A stretch of DNA of 64,000 nt from Clostridia bacterium (GTDB lineage: Bacteria > Bacillota > Clostridia > Oscillospirales > Acutalibacteraceae). This document shows positions 1-8,452 of this stretch, in pieces. Location of the stretch: the NCBI GenBank assembly GCA_017631795.1, contig JAGBSO010000035.1, forward strand, positions 23,985 to 87,984. The letters run 5' to 3'. The stretch's first letter is position 1. Each line of letters begins with the position of its first letter. A program made the translations under genes and the position numbers. The notes beneath the pieces were generated by a model. It was not told the DNA's origin. It did not search any database and was given only the letters and a program-made list of their open reading frames with translations.

Positions 1-21
1 TGTTATAAATTTATTATAACA
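1..21. other. Short AT-rich inverted repeat at the window edge
   Basis: TGTTATAA and TTATAACA are perfect 8-base arms around a 5-base loop. It lies downstream of whatever gene precedes the window and has no T tract, so it is either an operator-like palindrome or a weak 3' end structure. Nothing else is recognisable in the first 70 bases. Confidence 0.3.
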
Positions 22-75
22 GATAGGGTTAGAGTTTGCAATAGAAAATCAGCATTTTTATTAAAAATGTGGAAA

Positions 76-114
76 AACTCCGGGCAGATGTTTCTGCTCG
101 GAGTTAATTTTTTG
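76..114. terminator. Intrinsic terminator, probably bidirectional
   Basis: A 12-base-pair stem (AACTCCGGGCAG with CTGCTCGGAGTT, one G-T wobble) has a 6-base loop. A T-rich tail follows on the plus strand and an A run precedes it, which serves the minus strand. It sits just beyond the stop codon of the minus-strand aldo/keto reductase and can also end a plus-strand gene left of the window. Confidence 0.8.
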
Positions 115-115
115 A

Positions 116-1039
116 TTACGGCAGTATATTACCTGCGCTCATATAAATTGCATACCATTCTTCACGGCTGAGAGTTATATCAGCAGCTTTCAGACATTCA
201 AGCATTCTTTCCTTTTTGAGAGTGCCTGTGATAGGCTGAATTTTTGCAGGATGTGAAAGAATCCATGACATAACGATCGTTGTTTTTGAAACACCGTATT
301 TCTCTGCCATCTCGCTCAGCTTTGCATTAAGCTCAGGGAAGTCGGGATTGTCAATGAAAGTACCTTTTGCAAAACCGTACTGGAAAGGTGACCATGCCTG
401 AATTGTTATCTTGTTGAGTCTGCAATATTCAATGATTCCGCTTCCTCTTTCAATTGCAGAATCGTTAAACATATTTACATTCAGACCTGACTGAATCATA
501 GGGCAGTGAGCTATACTCAGCTGCATCTGATTTGCAACAAGAGGTACATTGAGATTCTGTCTGAGATATTCCATCTGCCAGATGTTTTCGTTTGAAACAC
601 CAAAGTTTCTTACTTTACCGTTTGCCTTCAGAATATCAAAAGCTTCGCAGACTTCTTCAGGCTCCATAAATGTGTCGGGACGGTGAAGAAGAAGCACGTC
701 AAGATAATCTGTGTTCAGTCGTTTAAGGCTGCCGTCAACGGATTCAAGAATGTGTTTTTTTGAAAAGTCAAAACTTGTTCCGGGTACAATTCCGCATTTT
801 GACTGAATCATTATTTTTTCACGGATGCTGTCATTCATTCCGATTGCTTCGGAGAAGATTTTTTCAGCTTCACCGCCACCGTAAATATCGGCATGGTCAA
901 AGAAATTTGCACCGTTTTCGATTGCTGTTTTTATAAAATCTTCTGCTGTTTTAACATCGGTATTTCTGTTAAGACGCCAGAAACCGACTGCAACAACAGG
1001 TACCTGAAGGTCAGAAGTTCCTAATTTTATAGTTCTCAT
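116..1039 (-). CDS. Aldo/keto reductase
   Basis: NAD(P)H-dependent oxidoreductase of the aldo/keto reductase superfamily, a cytoplasmic TIM-barrel enzyme that reduces carbonyls; the substrate cannot be read from sequence. The catalytic tetrad is visible as Asp48, Tyr53 (ADIYGGGE), Lys81 (QSKCG) and His119 (LLLHRPD). The NADPH-side segment containing WSPFQYG and the C-terminal half are intact, and 307 residues is normal for the YdhF/YcsN-like subgroup. The start has a GGAGAA ribosome binding site. It lies 12 bases after the stop of the gene upstream on the same strand, so the two are probably cotranscribed and end at the terminator to the left. Confidence 0.9.
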   Translation of the reverse strand: MRTIKLGTSDLQVPVVAVGFWRLNRNTDVKTAEDFIKTAIENGANFFDHADIYGGGEAEKIFSEAIGMNDSIREKIMIQSKCGIVPGTSFDFSKKHILESVDGSLKRLNTDYLDVLLLHRPDTFMEPEEVCEAFDILKANGKVRNFGVSNENIWQMEYLRQNLNVPLVANQMQLSIAHCPMIQSGLNVNMFNDSAIERGSGIIEYCRLNKITIQAWSPFQYGFAKGTFIDNPDFPELNAKLSEMAEKYGVSKTTIVMSWILSHPAKIQPITGTLKKERMLECLKAADITLSREEWYAIYMSAGNILP

Positions 1040-1051
1040 GTTTCATTCTCC

Positions 1052-2323
1052 TCAGAAAATATAATAACTGAAGTTTTCGTTTGCCTGAACAGATACGAGA
1101 ATATTCTCACCTGCAGAAATGGGATTCACGATATATCTGAAGAAATCATTTGTGTAAGCTGTTTTTACAGCGCCTGTTGCAACATCTGCAGAAATCATGC
1201 AGGGATAACGACCGTCAACATAACCTCTTACAACAAATGTTTCACCATTGCAGATGAACATATCAACTCTCAAAGCATTTGCCTTGTCATATGAAAGGCT
1301 GATTTCCTTGTCTTCAAGAAGTGAATAAACAATGTTTTTGCTTATGATGTAAAGATAATCACCTGAAACAAGAATTCCGTCTCTCTTCACACCGTCAAAT
1401 GTTTTTACAGTTTCTGTCTTTTCGCTGTCTGTATCGTACTTTGCAACGATAACATTTTCATTTTCATCAACTGTGATGTACATGATTGAGTCATCAACAT
1501 ATTTTGCCCAGTTTCCGAGAACATCAAGTGCAATACGGATGTTATCAACATTGTTACCGCTGCCTCCGCTTCTGAAAAGGTCAACTTTTTCGTCTGCTTC
1601 AGCGTACTGTCTGCCTGAGAAGAACAACTGATGATCTGTTGAACCGTCGATTACAGCATCGTTGAGAAGAGAGTAGTCGCTTCTCTTTGTTCCGTCCATG
1701 CCGACTGTTCTGTTAGCTTCAGAAAGCATTCTTGTGCATGAAGAATCGCTGAATTTGAAAACATAAGGTTCTTCATAAACCTTTTCGTTGCTGTAAAAAT
1801 CATCTTCTGTAATATCAACAAGAAGCAGACAGCTTGTGGAATATGCTTTGTCATAATTTTCGCCGTAATTTGTAAGGCGGAAAAATGCGTAAGGATAAAG
1901 ATCAAAACTGTCTGTTTTGCCTGTGTACAGACCGTAACCTGAAATCACACCGTCTTTTTCGTAATAGGTAACAGTTGTGCTCACATCCTGTTCACTCATT
2001 GTAACAGACACATCATATGTACCTGTTGCTTCAACGGGTGTGAAATTATTGTCTGCAAAAGAGTAGAAATTAACCTCACCGTCAGTTGAAATTGTAAAGT
2101 AAATGTTTTCAATATCAGTACTCAGATAGGGAAGGTCATTCTTTCCGTTTGCTTTTACATACTGCATATAGTCTTCGGATGTTGCGATTGACTCATCGCC
2201 TGTGGTTTCTTCTTCACCGAAGAATTTGTCACCGCTGAGTATTCCGCTGAAAACGAGAACAGCAAAAACGCATACAACAGCCAGAACAGCAATTATAATC
2301 GTAAGTTTCTTTTTATTATCCAA
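1052..2323 (-). CDS. Membrane-anchored extracytoplasmic protein of unknown function
   Basis: No family is recognised with confidence. Residues 7-29 form one hydrophobic segment after a Lys-rich start (NKKKL), so it is a signal anchor with about 390 residues outside. A Glu/Thr-rich linker (EEETTGDES) follows. The rest is beta-rich with repeated short blocks such as SGDYLYIISKN and ENVIVAKYD, which suggests a beta-propeller-like sensor or scaffold (inference). The start is a TTG with a strong GGAGGTG site 7 bases upstream; no ATG in frame fits better. A consensus sigma-A promoter lies just upstream. Confidence 0.6.
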   Translation of the reverse strand: MDNKKKLTIIIAVLAVVCVFAVLVFSGILSGDKFFGEEETTGDESIATSEDYMQYVKANGKNDLPYLSTDIENIYFTISTDGEVNFYSFADNNFTPVEATGTYDVSVTMSEQDVSTTVTYYEKDGVISGYGLYTGKTDSFDLYPYAFFRLTNYGENYDKAYSTSCLLLVDITEDDFYSNEKVYEEPYVFKFSDSSCTRMLSEANRTVGMDGTKRSDYSLLNDAVIDGSTDHQLFFSGRQYAEADEKVDLFRSGGSGNNVDNIRIALDVLGNWAKYVDDSIMYITVDENENVIVAKYDTDSEKTETVKTFDGVKRDGILVSGDYLYIISKNIVYSLLEDKEISLSYDKANALRVDMFICNGETFVVRGYVDGRYPCMISADVATGAVKTAYTNDFFRYIVNPISAGENILVSVQANENFSYYIF

Positions 2324-2353
2324 GATAATGCACCTCCATGCAAATATAAAAAT

Positions 2354-2382
2354 ATTATATAACTTTTTTTTAACACTGTCAA
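2354..2382 (-). promoter_or_regulatory. Sigma-A promoter for the membrane-anchored protein and aldo/keto reductase
   Basis: Read on the minus strand, TTGACA and TATAAT are separated by 17 bases, a full match to the vegetative consensus, about 30 bases before the TTG start. Confidence 0.8.
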
Positions 2383-2499
2383 CAAGAGAAAAAGAGAATA
2401 TGGTGTACTTGCCGTTACAGTCCTGTCATATATTTTACTATTGTTTTGTGAGTGTTGATATGTTATGATTATAATATAACCGACAGAAAGGAGCAAAAA

Positions 2500-3381
2500 A
2501 TGAATTTAAGAGACAAGAAATATATTCCTTATTATATATTGGCGTCAGTTATTATACTGAGTGCAGTTTTTGTTGTCGTGATTATAGATTTTGCTTCAGA
2601 CCGTTCGGAAAAACCACCTGAAGTCATTATTGTTACCGAACCTGAGGAAACAACCCGTTTTGTGAACGGAGATGTACCGTATTATCCCGATATCCCCGCA
2701 TCTGCATATCTTCATGAGAATTTTGTTATGGAAGACGGAAGAATAAGATATCTGGATGACACGGTGAGTTATTCCACAGGAATTGATGTTTCTGCTTTTC
2801 AGGGTGATATTGACTGGGATGCAGTTGCAGCAGACGGCATTGATTTTGCCATCATCCGTGCAGGGCTCAGGGGTTACGGTGCAAAAGGCAGTATCCATGA
2901 AGATGATAATGTGCGTAAAAATCTTGCAGAAGCTGCTGATGCAGGTCTTCGGGTCGGTGTGTATTTCTATTCTCAGGCAATCACTGTTGAAGAGGCAATT
3001 GAAGAAGCTGAGTTTGTGCTTGACATAATAAAAGATTATCAGATCGATGCACCTGTTGTTTTTGACTGGGAAAATGAACCCGGTGTGGGAATGAGGACGG
3101 ATAATCTGCCGGGAAATGTACTGACTGACTGTGCAGTTGCATTCTGTGAAAAAATAAAAGACGCAGGCTATATTCCTTGTGTATATTTCAATCTTACGGA
3201 CGCATATGTCAGATATGATCTTGATGAAATAAGTGATTATGTTTTCTGGTATGCTCAGCATGAAGGTGTTGCACCGAAATTCTATTATCAGTACAGCATC
3301 TGGCAATACTCTGATTCGGGCAAAGTTGACGGTATTGACGGATATGTTGATCTTAATATCTGTTTTGACAGTGTAGGCTGA
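2500..3381 (+). CDS. GH25 family lysozyme, membrane-anchored
   Basis: Predicted muramidase cleaving peptidoglycan. Residues 9-30 are a signal anchor, a Pro/Glu/Thr linker follows, and the GH25 barrel runs from about residue 92. GIDVSAFQG (Asp96) and VVFDWENE (Asp189, Glu191) are the two signature acidic motifs of the family; the end (WQYSDSGKVDGIDG) is also typical. The ATG was chosen because AGAAAGGAG lies 7 bases before it; an earlier in-frame start has none. It acts at the outer face of the membrane, probably in wall remodelling. It is transcribed alone, divergent from the preceding gene, and ends at a strong terminator. Confidence 0.9.
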   Translation: MNLRDKKYIPYYILASVIILSAVFVVVIIDFASDRSEKPPEVIIVTEPEETTRFVNGDVPYYPDIPASAYLHENFVMEDGRIRYLDDTVSYSTGIDVSAFQGDIDWDAVAADGIDFAIIRAGLRGYGAKGSIHEDDNVRKNLAEAADAGLRVGVYFYSQAITVEEAIEEAEFVLDIIKDYQIDAPVVFDWENEPGVGMRTDNLPGNVLTDCAVAFCEKIKDAGYIPCVYFNLTDAYVRYDLDEISDYVFWYAQHEGVAPKFYYQYSIWQYSDSGKVDGIDGYVDLNICFDSVG

Positions 3382-3433
3382 AAAAGAAGCTGTCTCACTA
3401 AGTGAAGACCAAAAGAAATAGCATAAATAATAA

Positions 3434-3468
3434 AGCGGATTGCAGATTGTCTGCAGTCCGCTGTTTTT
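3434..3468 (+). terminator. Intrinsic terminator of the lysozyme gene
   Basis: A 13-base-pair stem (AGCGGATTGCAGA with TCTGCAGTCCGCT, one wobble) has a TTG loop and is followed by GTTTTTG. It lies between two convergent genes and may weakly serve the minus strand too. Confidence 0.85.
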
Positions 3469-3471
3469 GTT

Positions 3472-4848
3472 TTATTTGTTTATTTCAGAAAGATCAGCAG
3501 ATGATGCATAATTCTTTTCTTTTATATCCCTGAGTCGTTTTCTGGTTTCTTTCTGTTTTTTCTTGTAGTTGTTGTAGATCATGAACATGTATACCAGCAC
3601 ACCGATTATCACAACAGTTGCAATAATTAAAAATACAGGGGAGAGGAAAACGGTCTTTACAATATGCCCTGCAAACATGATACCGCTTCTGCTGACACTG
3701 TCACCTGCAACGAGGTTTACGTCGGCAATAACGCTGTCTGCATATTTGATCTTGACGTTTCCGAGCACCTGACCTTTTTCAACGGGTGCCATAACATCCT
3801 GCTCGGTTTCATAAATGAATTCAAGACTTGATTCATCAACGGAGCTCAGAAGAAGCGCCTGAATCTGTTTTTCAGGCACAAGACGGACATGGTCAGCATC
3901 TGCTGACAAAGCAACGGGAATTGTTGTCATGACATCAGTCGGTTCAGCAACTGTTGTCATCTTAAGGTTTGAAAATGCCCATCTGAGCATACGTCTTGCT
4001 TCGTAAAGTGCAGTGTTGTCAGGATAACCGCAGCCGTCAATACATTCGCTGGGGCAGCCGAGAATAATTCCGATGTATGAATAAGCATCTTTTGTGCCTA
4101 CCACACTTGCACATCGTTTTGCTTCATCAGTCATTCCGCATTTGAAACCTTTCGCGTATTGGTAATAATATCTTGAACCGTTTTCAATCATGTCAAACCA
4201 GTTGTTCAGCTCTCTGGGTTCAGACATATTTGTTGCGGGCACTGTGTAATCCACAACAACCGCCATGTCTGCAAGAACGGAATGTTCAATTGCTCTTTTT
4301 GTAAGCAGATACATATCGTACGCTGTTGTATATTCGCCTTCTTCGTCAAGACCGTGTGCGTTTGTGAAATTTGTGTTGTTGCATCCGAGTTCTTTTGCGG
4401 TGTCGTTCATCATCTTCACAAAATTTTCAATTGAACCGCCGATATATTCTGCAAGAACATTTGCCGCATCGTTTGCATTTTTCATCATCATGCAGTAAAG
4501 AAGGTTTCTTACACTCATCTGTTCACCTGTTTTAAGGTCAACCGAAGAACTGTACAGTCCTTCAAGAGGAGCTATCGCAGATTCGCTGACTGTTACCATT
4601 GCATCAAGGTCATCGCAGTTTTCAACAACAACAAGCGCAGTTGCTGTTTTTACAAGTGATGCACATTTCATCTGCTTGTCTGCATTCTGAGAAAAAACAG
4701 TTGCACCCGTGTCAATATTGACGAGAAGATAAGCTTCTGAACGCATATCTTCCAGATTCATGTTGTAGTATTCGGCAGAAACCGACAGTGAAAAAGCCGG
4801 AAGCAGAGCCATTATTAAAATTAATATAAAAATTATTGATTTTTTCAT
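3472..4848 (-). CDS. D-alanyl-D-alanine carboxypeptidase (DacA/PBP5-like), motifs altered
   Basis: Low-molecular-weight penicillin-binding protein (peptidase S11) that would trim the terminal D-Ala of peptidoglycan stem peptides. A signal peptide spans residues 1-25, the catalytic domain about 30-260, and a beta-rich C-terminal domain follows. It ends in a real membrane helix plus a Lys/Arg-rich tail rather than the usual amphipathic helix. The SxxK motif is present (Ser64-Leu-Val-Lys67), but the SxN motif reads Asn124-Ala-Asn126 and the KTG motif reads Lys236-Cys-Gly238. Overall similarity is clear; activity is less certain. The ATG preceded by GGTGGG was preferred over one five codons upstream. 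Confidence 0.85.
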   Translation of the reverse strand: MKKSIIFILILIMALLPAFSLSVSAEYYNMNLEDMRSEAYLLVNIDTGATVFSQNADKQMKCASLVKTATALVVVENCDDLDAMVTVSESAIAPLEGLYSSSVDLKTGEQMSVRNLLYCMMMKNANDAANVLAEYIGGSIENFVKMMNDTAKELGCNNTNFTNAHGLDEEGEYTTAYDMYLLTKRAIEHSVLADMAVVVDYTVPATNMSEPRELNNWFDMIENGSRYYYQYAKGFKCGMTDEAKRCASVVGTKDAYSYIGIILGCPSECIDGCGYPDNTALYEARRMLRWAFSNLKMTTVAEPTDVMTTIPVALSADADHVRLVPEKQIQALLLSSVDESSLEFIYETEQDVMAPVEKGQVLGNVKIKYADSVIADVNLVAGDSVSRSGIMFAGHIVKTVFLSPVFLIIATVVIIGVLVYMFMIYNNYKKKQKETRKRLRDIKEKNYASSADLSEINK

Positions 4849-4877
4849 AGACACACCCACCATATTAGTGTATAATA

Positions 4878-4906
4878 ATTATACAATTAAAAAAATAAAA
4901 TGTAAA
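4878..4906 (-). promoter_or_regulatory. Sigma-A promoter for the carboxypeptidase gene
   Basis: TTTACA, 17 bases, TATAAT on the minus strand, about 30 bases before the start codon. Confidence 0.7.
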
Positions 4907-4938
4907 TATGAAAATATAAATTTTACGGAGGGAAAATC

Positions 4939-5628
4939 ATGGTATATATAACCGGTGACATACACGGCGATTTATCCCGTCTTTCAGCAGACAAGCTGAA
5001 GTTTATGAAAATCCATGATACACTCATAATCTGCGGTGATTTCGGTTTTATCTGGGATGATTCCAAAAATGAAGATAAAATTTTAAGAAATCTGGGCAAA
5101 CGCAAATATAACATCTGCTTTGTTGACGGAACACATGAAAATTTCAAAATTCTCAATAAATTCCCTGCCGAGGACTGGAACGGAGGCAAAGCCCGTAACA
5201 TCTGCGGAAATCTTTATCATCTTATGAGAGGTCAGATTTACACAATCGAGGGAATGAAAGTTTTCACTATGGGCGGTGGTGAATCTCCCGAAGCTGAACT
5301 GCGTTTTCTTGATGATGAATCCGAGCGTCTTGAAATCCCCACAAAAGAAGAACTGCTCTCAGCGGTAAATCGCCTTGAGCAGGTCAATTATGATCTTGAT
5401 CTGATCATCACCCATGAGCCACCCTCAAAAACAAGAGAATTTCTGCTCATGCAGAAGAATGAACAGTTTTCTGTTTCTGCTCTCAATGCCTTTTTCGATG
5501 AACTTGCCGTTCAGTGCAAGTACAAGAAATGGTATTTCGGCAGTATGCACACCGATAAATATATTTCAGGCAATCAGGTTGCTGTTTTCAGAAATATACT
5601 CAATGCAAAAACAGGTTTAAAAATATAA
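4939..5628 (+). CDS. Metallophosphoesterase
   Basis: Calcineurin-like phosphoesterase of 229 residues; a cytoplasmic two-metal hydrolase whose substrate is unknown. Motifs in order are GDIHGD (metal ligands), ICGDFG, a DGTHEN block in place of the more usual GNHE, GGGESPE, and THEPPS near residue 158. The ribosome binding site is GGAGGG. Its last 12 bases overlap the end of the convergent alcohol dehydrogenase gene, so there is no room for a terminator between them. Confidence 0.85.
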   Translation: MVYITGDIHGDLSRLSADKLKFMKIHDTLIICGDFGFIWDDSKNEDKILRNLGKRKYNICFVDGTHENFKILNKFPAEDWNGGKARNICGNLYHLMRGQIYTIEGMKVFTMGGGESPEAELRFLDDESERLEIPTKEELLSAVNRLEQVNYDLDLIITHEPPSKTREFLLMQKNEQFSVSALNAFFDELAVQCKYKKWYFGSMHTDKYISGNQVAVFRNILNAKTGLKI

Positions 5629-6726
5629 TTTTTTCAGAAGATTCACAGCTGTATCCGAGGTGAAATTGCCCGGGGTACGGCTGAAATTTTTTACGGGGTC
5701 AGTCCATCTGTTTTCATATTTTGCCATCTGCTCAGGTGTTATCTTTATATTGATGTCGGAAAGTGTCTCAATCAGATTGCAGAGTGCATCACAATCCATG
5801 CTCATGATATCAAAAAGTTTCTGCGCCTTGCATGTCATATTTTCTGCAGAAATTCGGATGAATTCGGGGATGAATGCAGCACATGCTCTGCCGTGAGCAA
5901 TGCCGAAATCTTCTGTCAGAATATATCCCATTGTGTGGGGGAAACATGTACCTGTTATGTTAAGGCAGAGTCCCGCAAAGATAGATGCGTTATAAAGCTC
6001 TTCACGAAGTGCTTCGTCAGGTAATGATTTGTTGTTGTAAAAGTGAAGAAGTCCTGTCCTGAGCATGCTGAAAGCTTTTTCTGCATACACATCGCTGATG
6101 TCATTTGCCGTTGATGAAAAGTATGCTTCGACAGCATGAGCAAAGGCATCGAGAGCTGTTGAAACTGTAACTGAATAGGGCATTGTCTTTGTATAGCAGT
6201 AGTCACAGAAAGAAACAACAGAATAACAATCGTGACCTGAAATGCTCTTTTTGAGACCGACGCTGCTGTCTGTGAGCACAGCAACACCTGTAACTTCACT
6301 GCCTGTGCCTGAAGTTGTGCCCACAAGCACCACGGGAAGCGGTTTGTTGTCGTATTTTCTCAGATATATGTCAGCGGGAGTCAATTCGGGATTTGCTGCA
6401 TAAATTGCAATTGCTTTGGAAGCATCAAGAGGTGATCCTCCGCCGATTCCCAGAATAAAATCAGCATTGTTTTCTCTTGCCGTGCAACCTGCTGCGTGGC
6501 AGTCTGCGGTCTGCGGATTTTCTGTTATTCCGTCAAAAATACAGTAGCTTACCGAACATTTTTCAAGCGCTTCGATTGCATCATTCAATGCACCGCATTT
6601 TTTTGCAGAGTTTCCGCCTGTTACAATCAGACATTTTTTGCCCATATCTGCAAGTATTTTATAATTTTCTTTCAGACAATCTTTTCCGCTGATAATCCGC
6701 ACCGGCATATAGGAATTTAAATTCAT
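5617..6726 (-). CDS. Iron-containing alcohol dehydrogenase
   Basis: Group III (metal-dependent) NAD(P)-dependent alcohol dehydrogenase of 369 residues, cytoplasmic. The nucleotide-binding GIGGGSPLDASKA motif is at about residue 95 and TTSGTGSEV at about 138. Metal ligands are visible in DAFAHAVEA and in the later HTMGY and AHGRACA motifs. The physiological substrate cannot be inferred; family members reduce butyraldehyde, lactaldehyde, propanediol and others. It follows the YGY-repeat protein gene by 12 bases on the same strand. Confidence 0.9.
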   Translation of the reverse strand: MNLNSYMPVRIISGKDCLKENYKILADMGKKCLIVTGGNSAKKCGALNDAIEALEKCSVSYCIFDGITENPQTADCHAAGCTARENNADFILGIGGGSPLDASKAIAIYAANPELTPADIYLRKYDNKPLPVVLVGTTSGTGSEVTGVAVLTDSSVGLKKSISGHDCYSVVSFCDYCYTKTMPYSVTVSTALDAFAHAVEAYFSSTANDISDVYAEKAFSMLRTGLLHFYNNKSLPDEALREELYNASIFAGLCLNITGTCFPHTMGYILTEDFGIAHGRACAAFIPEFIRISAENMTCKAQKLFDIMSMDCDALCNLIETLSDINIKITPEQMAKYENRWTDPVKNFSRTPGNFTSDTAVNLLKKLYF

Positions 6727-6738
6727 ACAATAACCACC

Positions 6739-7242
6739 TTACCAATATCCTTCTTCTGCACCATCATAAAACCCTTCGTCATATCCATCTTCATAACCTT
6801 CATCGTAGCCTTCTTTATAGCCTGATTTATAATCGGCTGATTCTCCTTTTTTGAATCCGGCATCATAACCGCTGTTATAGCCACGGTCATATATCTTTTT
6901 ATTGGATTCGGCCTTTCCGATGCTGTAACCTTCTTCATAACCGGAATTGAAAACATCTAGTATTTTATCGTTCACACCGTCTTCAAAACCGGATGAAAAT
7001 GCTTCATAATAGGTCTTTTTTGCAGCTCTGCTTTCAGCTTCATTCTGAGCGACTGACTCTATTTCATCAATGCACTCTTCAATTATCAGATCCAATGCTT
7101 CACTTTTTATTTCAGCATAGGCTGAACTGTATGCGGCCTTTTCTCTTGAACCGGCAGCAAAATAATCAATTACAAAATACCCTGCAAAAAAACTTACTAT
7201 CACAGCAATTGTCACAATTGAATATACCCGTTTTTTATCCAT
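6739..7242 (-). CDS. Signal-anchored protein with a Gly-Tyr tetrad repeat
   Basis: Unknown function. A short Lys/Arg-rich start precedes a membrane segment at residues 9-27. A helical Ala/Glu-rich region follows, and the last 65 residues are built from the period GYxxGY/F (GYNSGYDAGF, GYKEGYDEGY, GYEDGYDEGF). The 4-residue Gly/aromatic spacing resembles Yae1-like or glycine-zipper helices. It is very acidic and likely faces the outside. Ribosome binding site AAGGTG. Probably cotranscribed with the dehydrogenase that follows. Confidence 0.6.
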   Translation of the reverse strand: MDKKRVYSIVTIAVIVSFFAGYFVIDYFAAGSREKAAYSSAYAEIKSEALDLIIEECIDEIESVAQNEAESRAAKKTYYEAFSSGFEDGVNDKILDVFNSGYEEGYSIGKAESNKKIYDRGYNSGYDAGFKKGESADYKSGYKEGYDEGYEDGYDEGFYDGAEEGYW

Positions 7243-7260
7243 TGTTACACCTTAACAGAA

Positions 7261-7284
7261 GAAGACCGAAAATATCCGGTCTTC
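7261..7284 (-). terminator. Hairpin at the end of serC-serA
   Basis: GAAGACCG and CGGTCTTC form an 8-base-pair stem between serA and the next minus-strand gene. The tail is only moderately T-rich, so termination may be partial. Confidence 0.5.
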
Positions 7285-7303
7285 CTTAAATAAAAACTAT
7301 TTA

Positions 7304-8437
7304 TCAGCCGATAGCTCTTACAGCAACTACGCCGTCAACAGCCTTAACAGCTTCAACAGCATCGTCGTTTGCACCGTCAATGATAACGTAGCCGACATCT
7401 TTTCTGACTGCTGAAACAGCATCGTCACTGCCTGCTGCTGCGATAACAGCTGCGCTTACGTCACCCTTAGTGATAACTGTGATTCTCTTGCCGCCTGTCA
7501 TATCCTTTGAAATACAGGGGAGATTTACAGAGTTTACAACGTTACCCTTTTCAAGGTATTCTGCAATCTGATTAACTGCCATAACTGCACAGTTTTCTTC
7601 TGATTCGGGAGTTGAAGCACCGAGGTGAGGCATAGCGATAACACCGTCAAGGCAAAGCTGCTCGTCTGTGGGGAAGTCTGTTGCATAAGCTGCACACTTG
7701 CCGCTCTTGATTGCTTCTACGATTGCTTCGTTGTCAACAAGACCGCCACGAGCGAAGTTGAGCACTCTTACGCCGTCTTTTGCCTTAGCAAGAGTTTCCT
7801 TGCCGACAATGTTCTTTGTTGAATCTGTAAGGGGAGCATGAACAGAGATGTAATCGCTGTTTGCGAAGATATCATCGAGGTTTGCAGTAACTGTAACTGC
7901 TGTGTCAAGCATTGCAGCGCCCTTGTCTGAAAGGTAGGGGTCATAACCGATAACATTCATGCCGAGAGCAACAGCTGCGTTGCAGACTTTAATGCCGATA
8001 GCACCAAGACCGATAACACCGAGTGTCTTGCCCATGATTTCGGGACCTGCAAAGTTTGACTTGCCTTTTTCGATCTTCTTGCTGATTTCATCTTCACCCT
8101 TGAGAGTTCTGCACCAGTCAATTGAAGGAACAACTCTTCTTGAAGCAAGGAGAAGACCGCAGATAACAAGCTCTTTAACTGCGTTTGCGTTTGCACCGGG
8201 TGTGTTGAAAACACAGATGCCTTTTTCTGTGCAAACATCAACGGGGATGTTGTTGTAACCTGCACCTGCTCTTGCGATAGCAAGAACAGAAGCGGGGATT
8301 TCCATTTCGTGCATTGAAGCACTGCGTACGATTACAGCGTCGGGAGCTGTGAAATCATCAGCGCAAGCATATTTAGCTGCATCAAAATTTGAAAGTCCTG
8401 ATGCTGAGATTTTATTGAGAGTAAGAATGTTAAACAT
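7304..8437 (-). CDS. serA: D-3-phosphoglycerate dehydrogenase
   Basis: Catalyses the first step of serine synthesis, 3-phosphoglycerate to 3-phosphohydroxypyruvate, with NAD in the cytoplasm. The Rossmann fingerprint GLGAIG is near residue 143 and the 2-hydroxyacid dehydrogenase Arg/Glu/His regions follow (NFARGG, PHLGAST). The last 70 residues form a short ACT-like regulatory domain. The length of 377 matches the compact clostridial type. It lies 15 bases after serC, so the two are one operon. No serB is next to it. Confidence 0.93.
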   Translation of the reverse strand: MFNILTLNKISASGLSNFDAAKYACADDFTAPDAVIVRSASMHEMEIPASVLAIARAGAGYNNIPVDVCTEKGICVFNTPGANANAVKELVICGLLLASRRVVPSIDWCRTLKGEDEISKKIEKGKSNFAGPEIMGKTLGVIGLGAIGIKVCNAAVALGMNVIGYDPYLSDKGAAMLDTAVTVTANLDDIFANSDYISVHAPLTDSTKNIVGKETLAKAKDGVRVLNFARGGLVDNEAIVEAIKSGKCAAYATDFPTDEQLCLDGVIAMPHLGASTPESEENCAVMAVNQIAEYLEKGNVVNSVNLPCISKDMTGGKRITVITKGDVSAAVIAAAGSDDAVSAVRKDVGYVIIDGANDDAVEAVKAVDGVVAVRAIG

Positions 8438-8452
8438 TATAATTCCACCTTA

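Noticed and set aside
2596..3306. 236-codon open frame antisense to the lysozyme gene
   Set aside because: Cys/Ile/Phe-rich composition, no ribosome binding site, and full overlap with a clearly conserved gene.
5414..5620. Programmed frameshift in the metallophosphoesterase gene (long second frame)
   Set aside because: The main frame stays conserved to its stop and no slippery site is seen.
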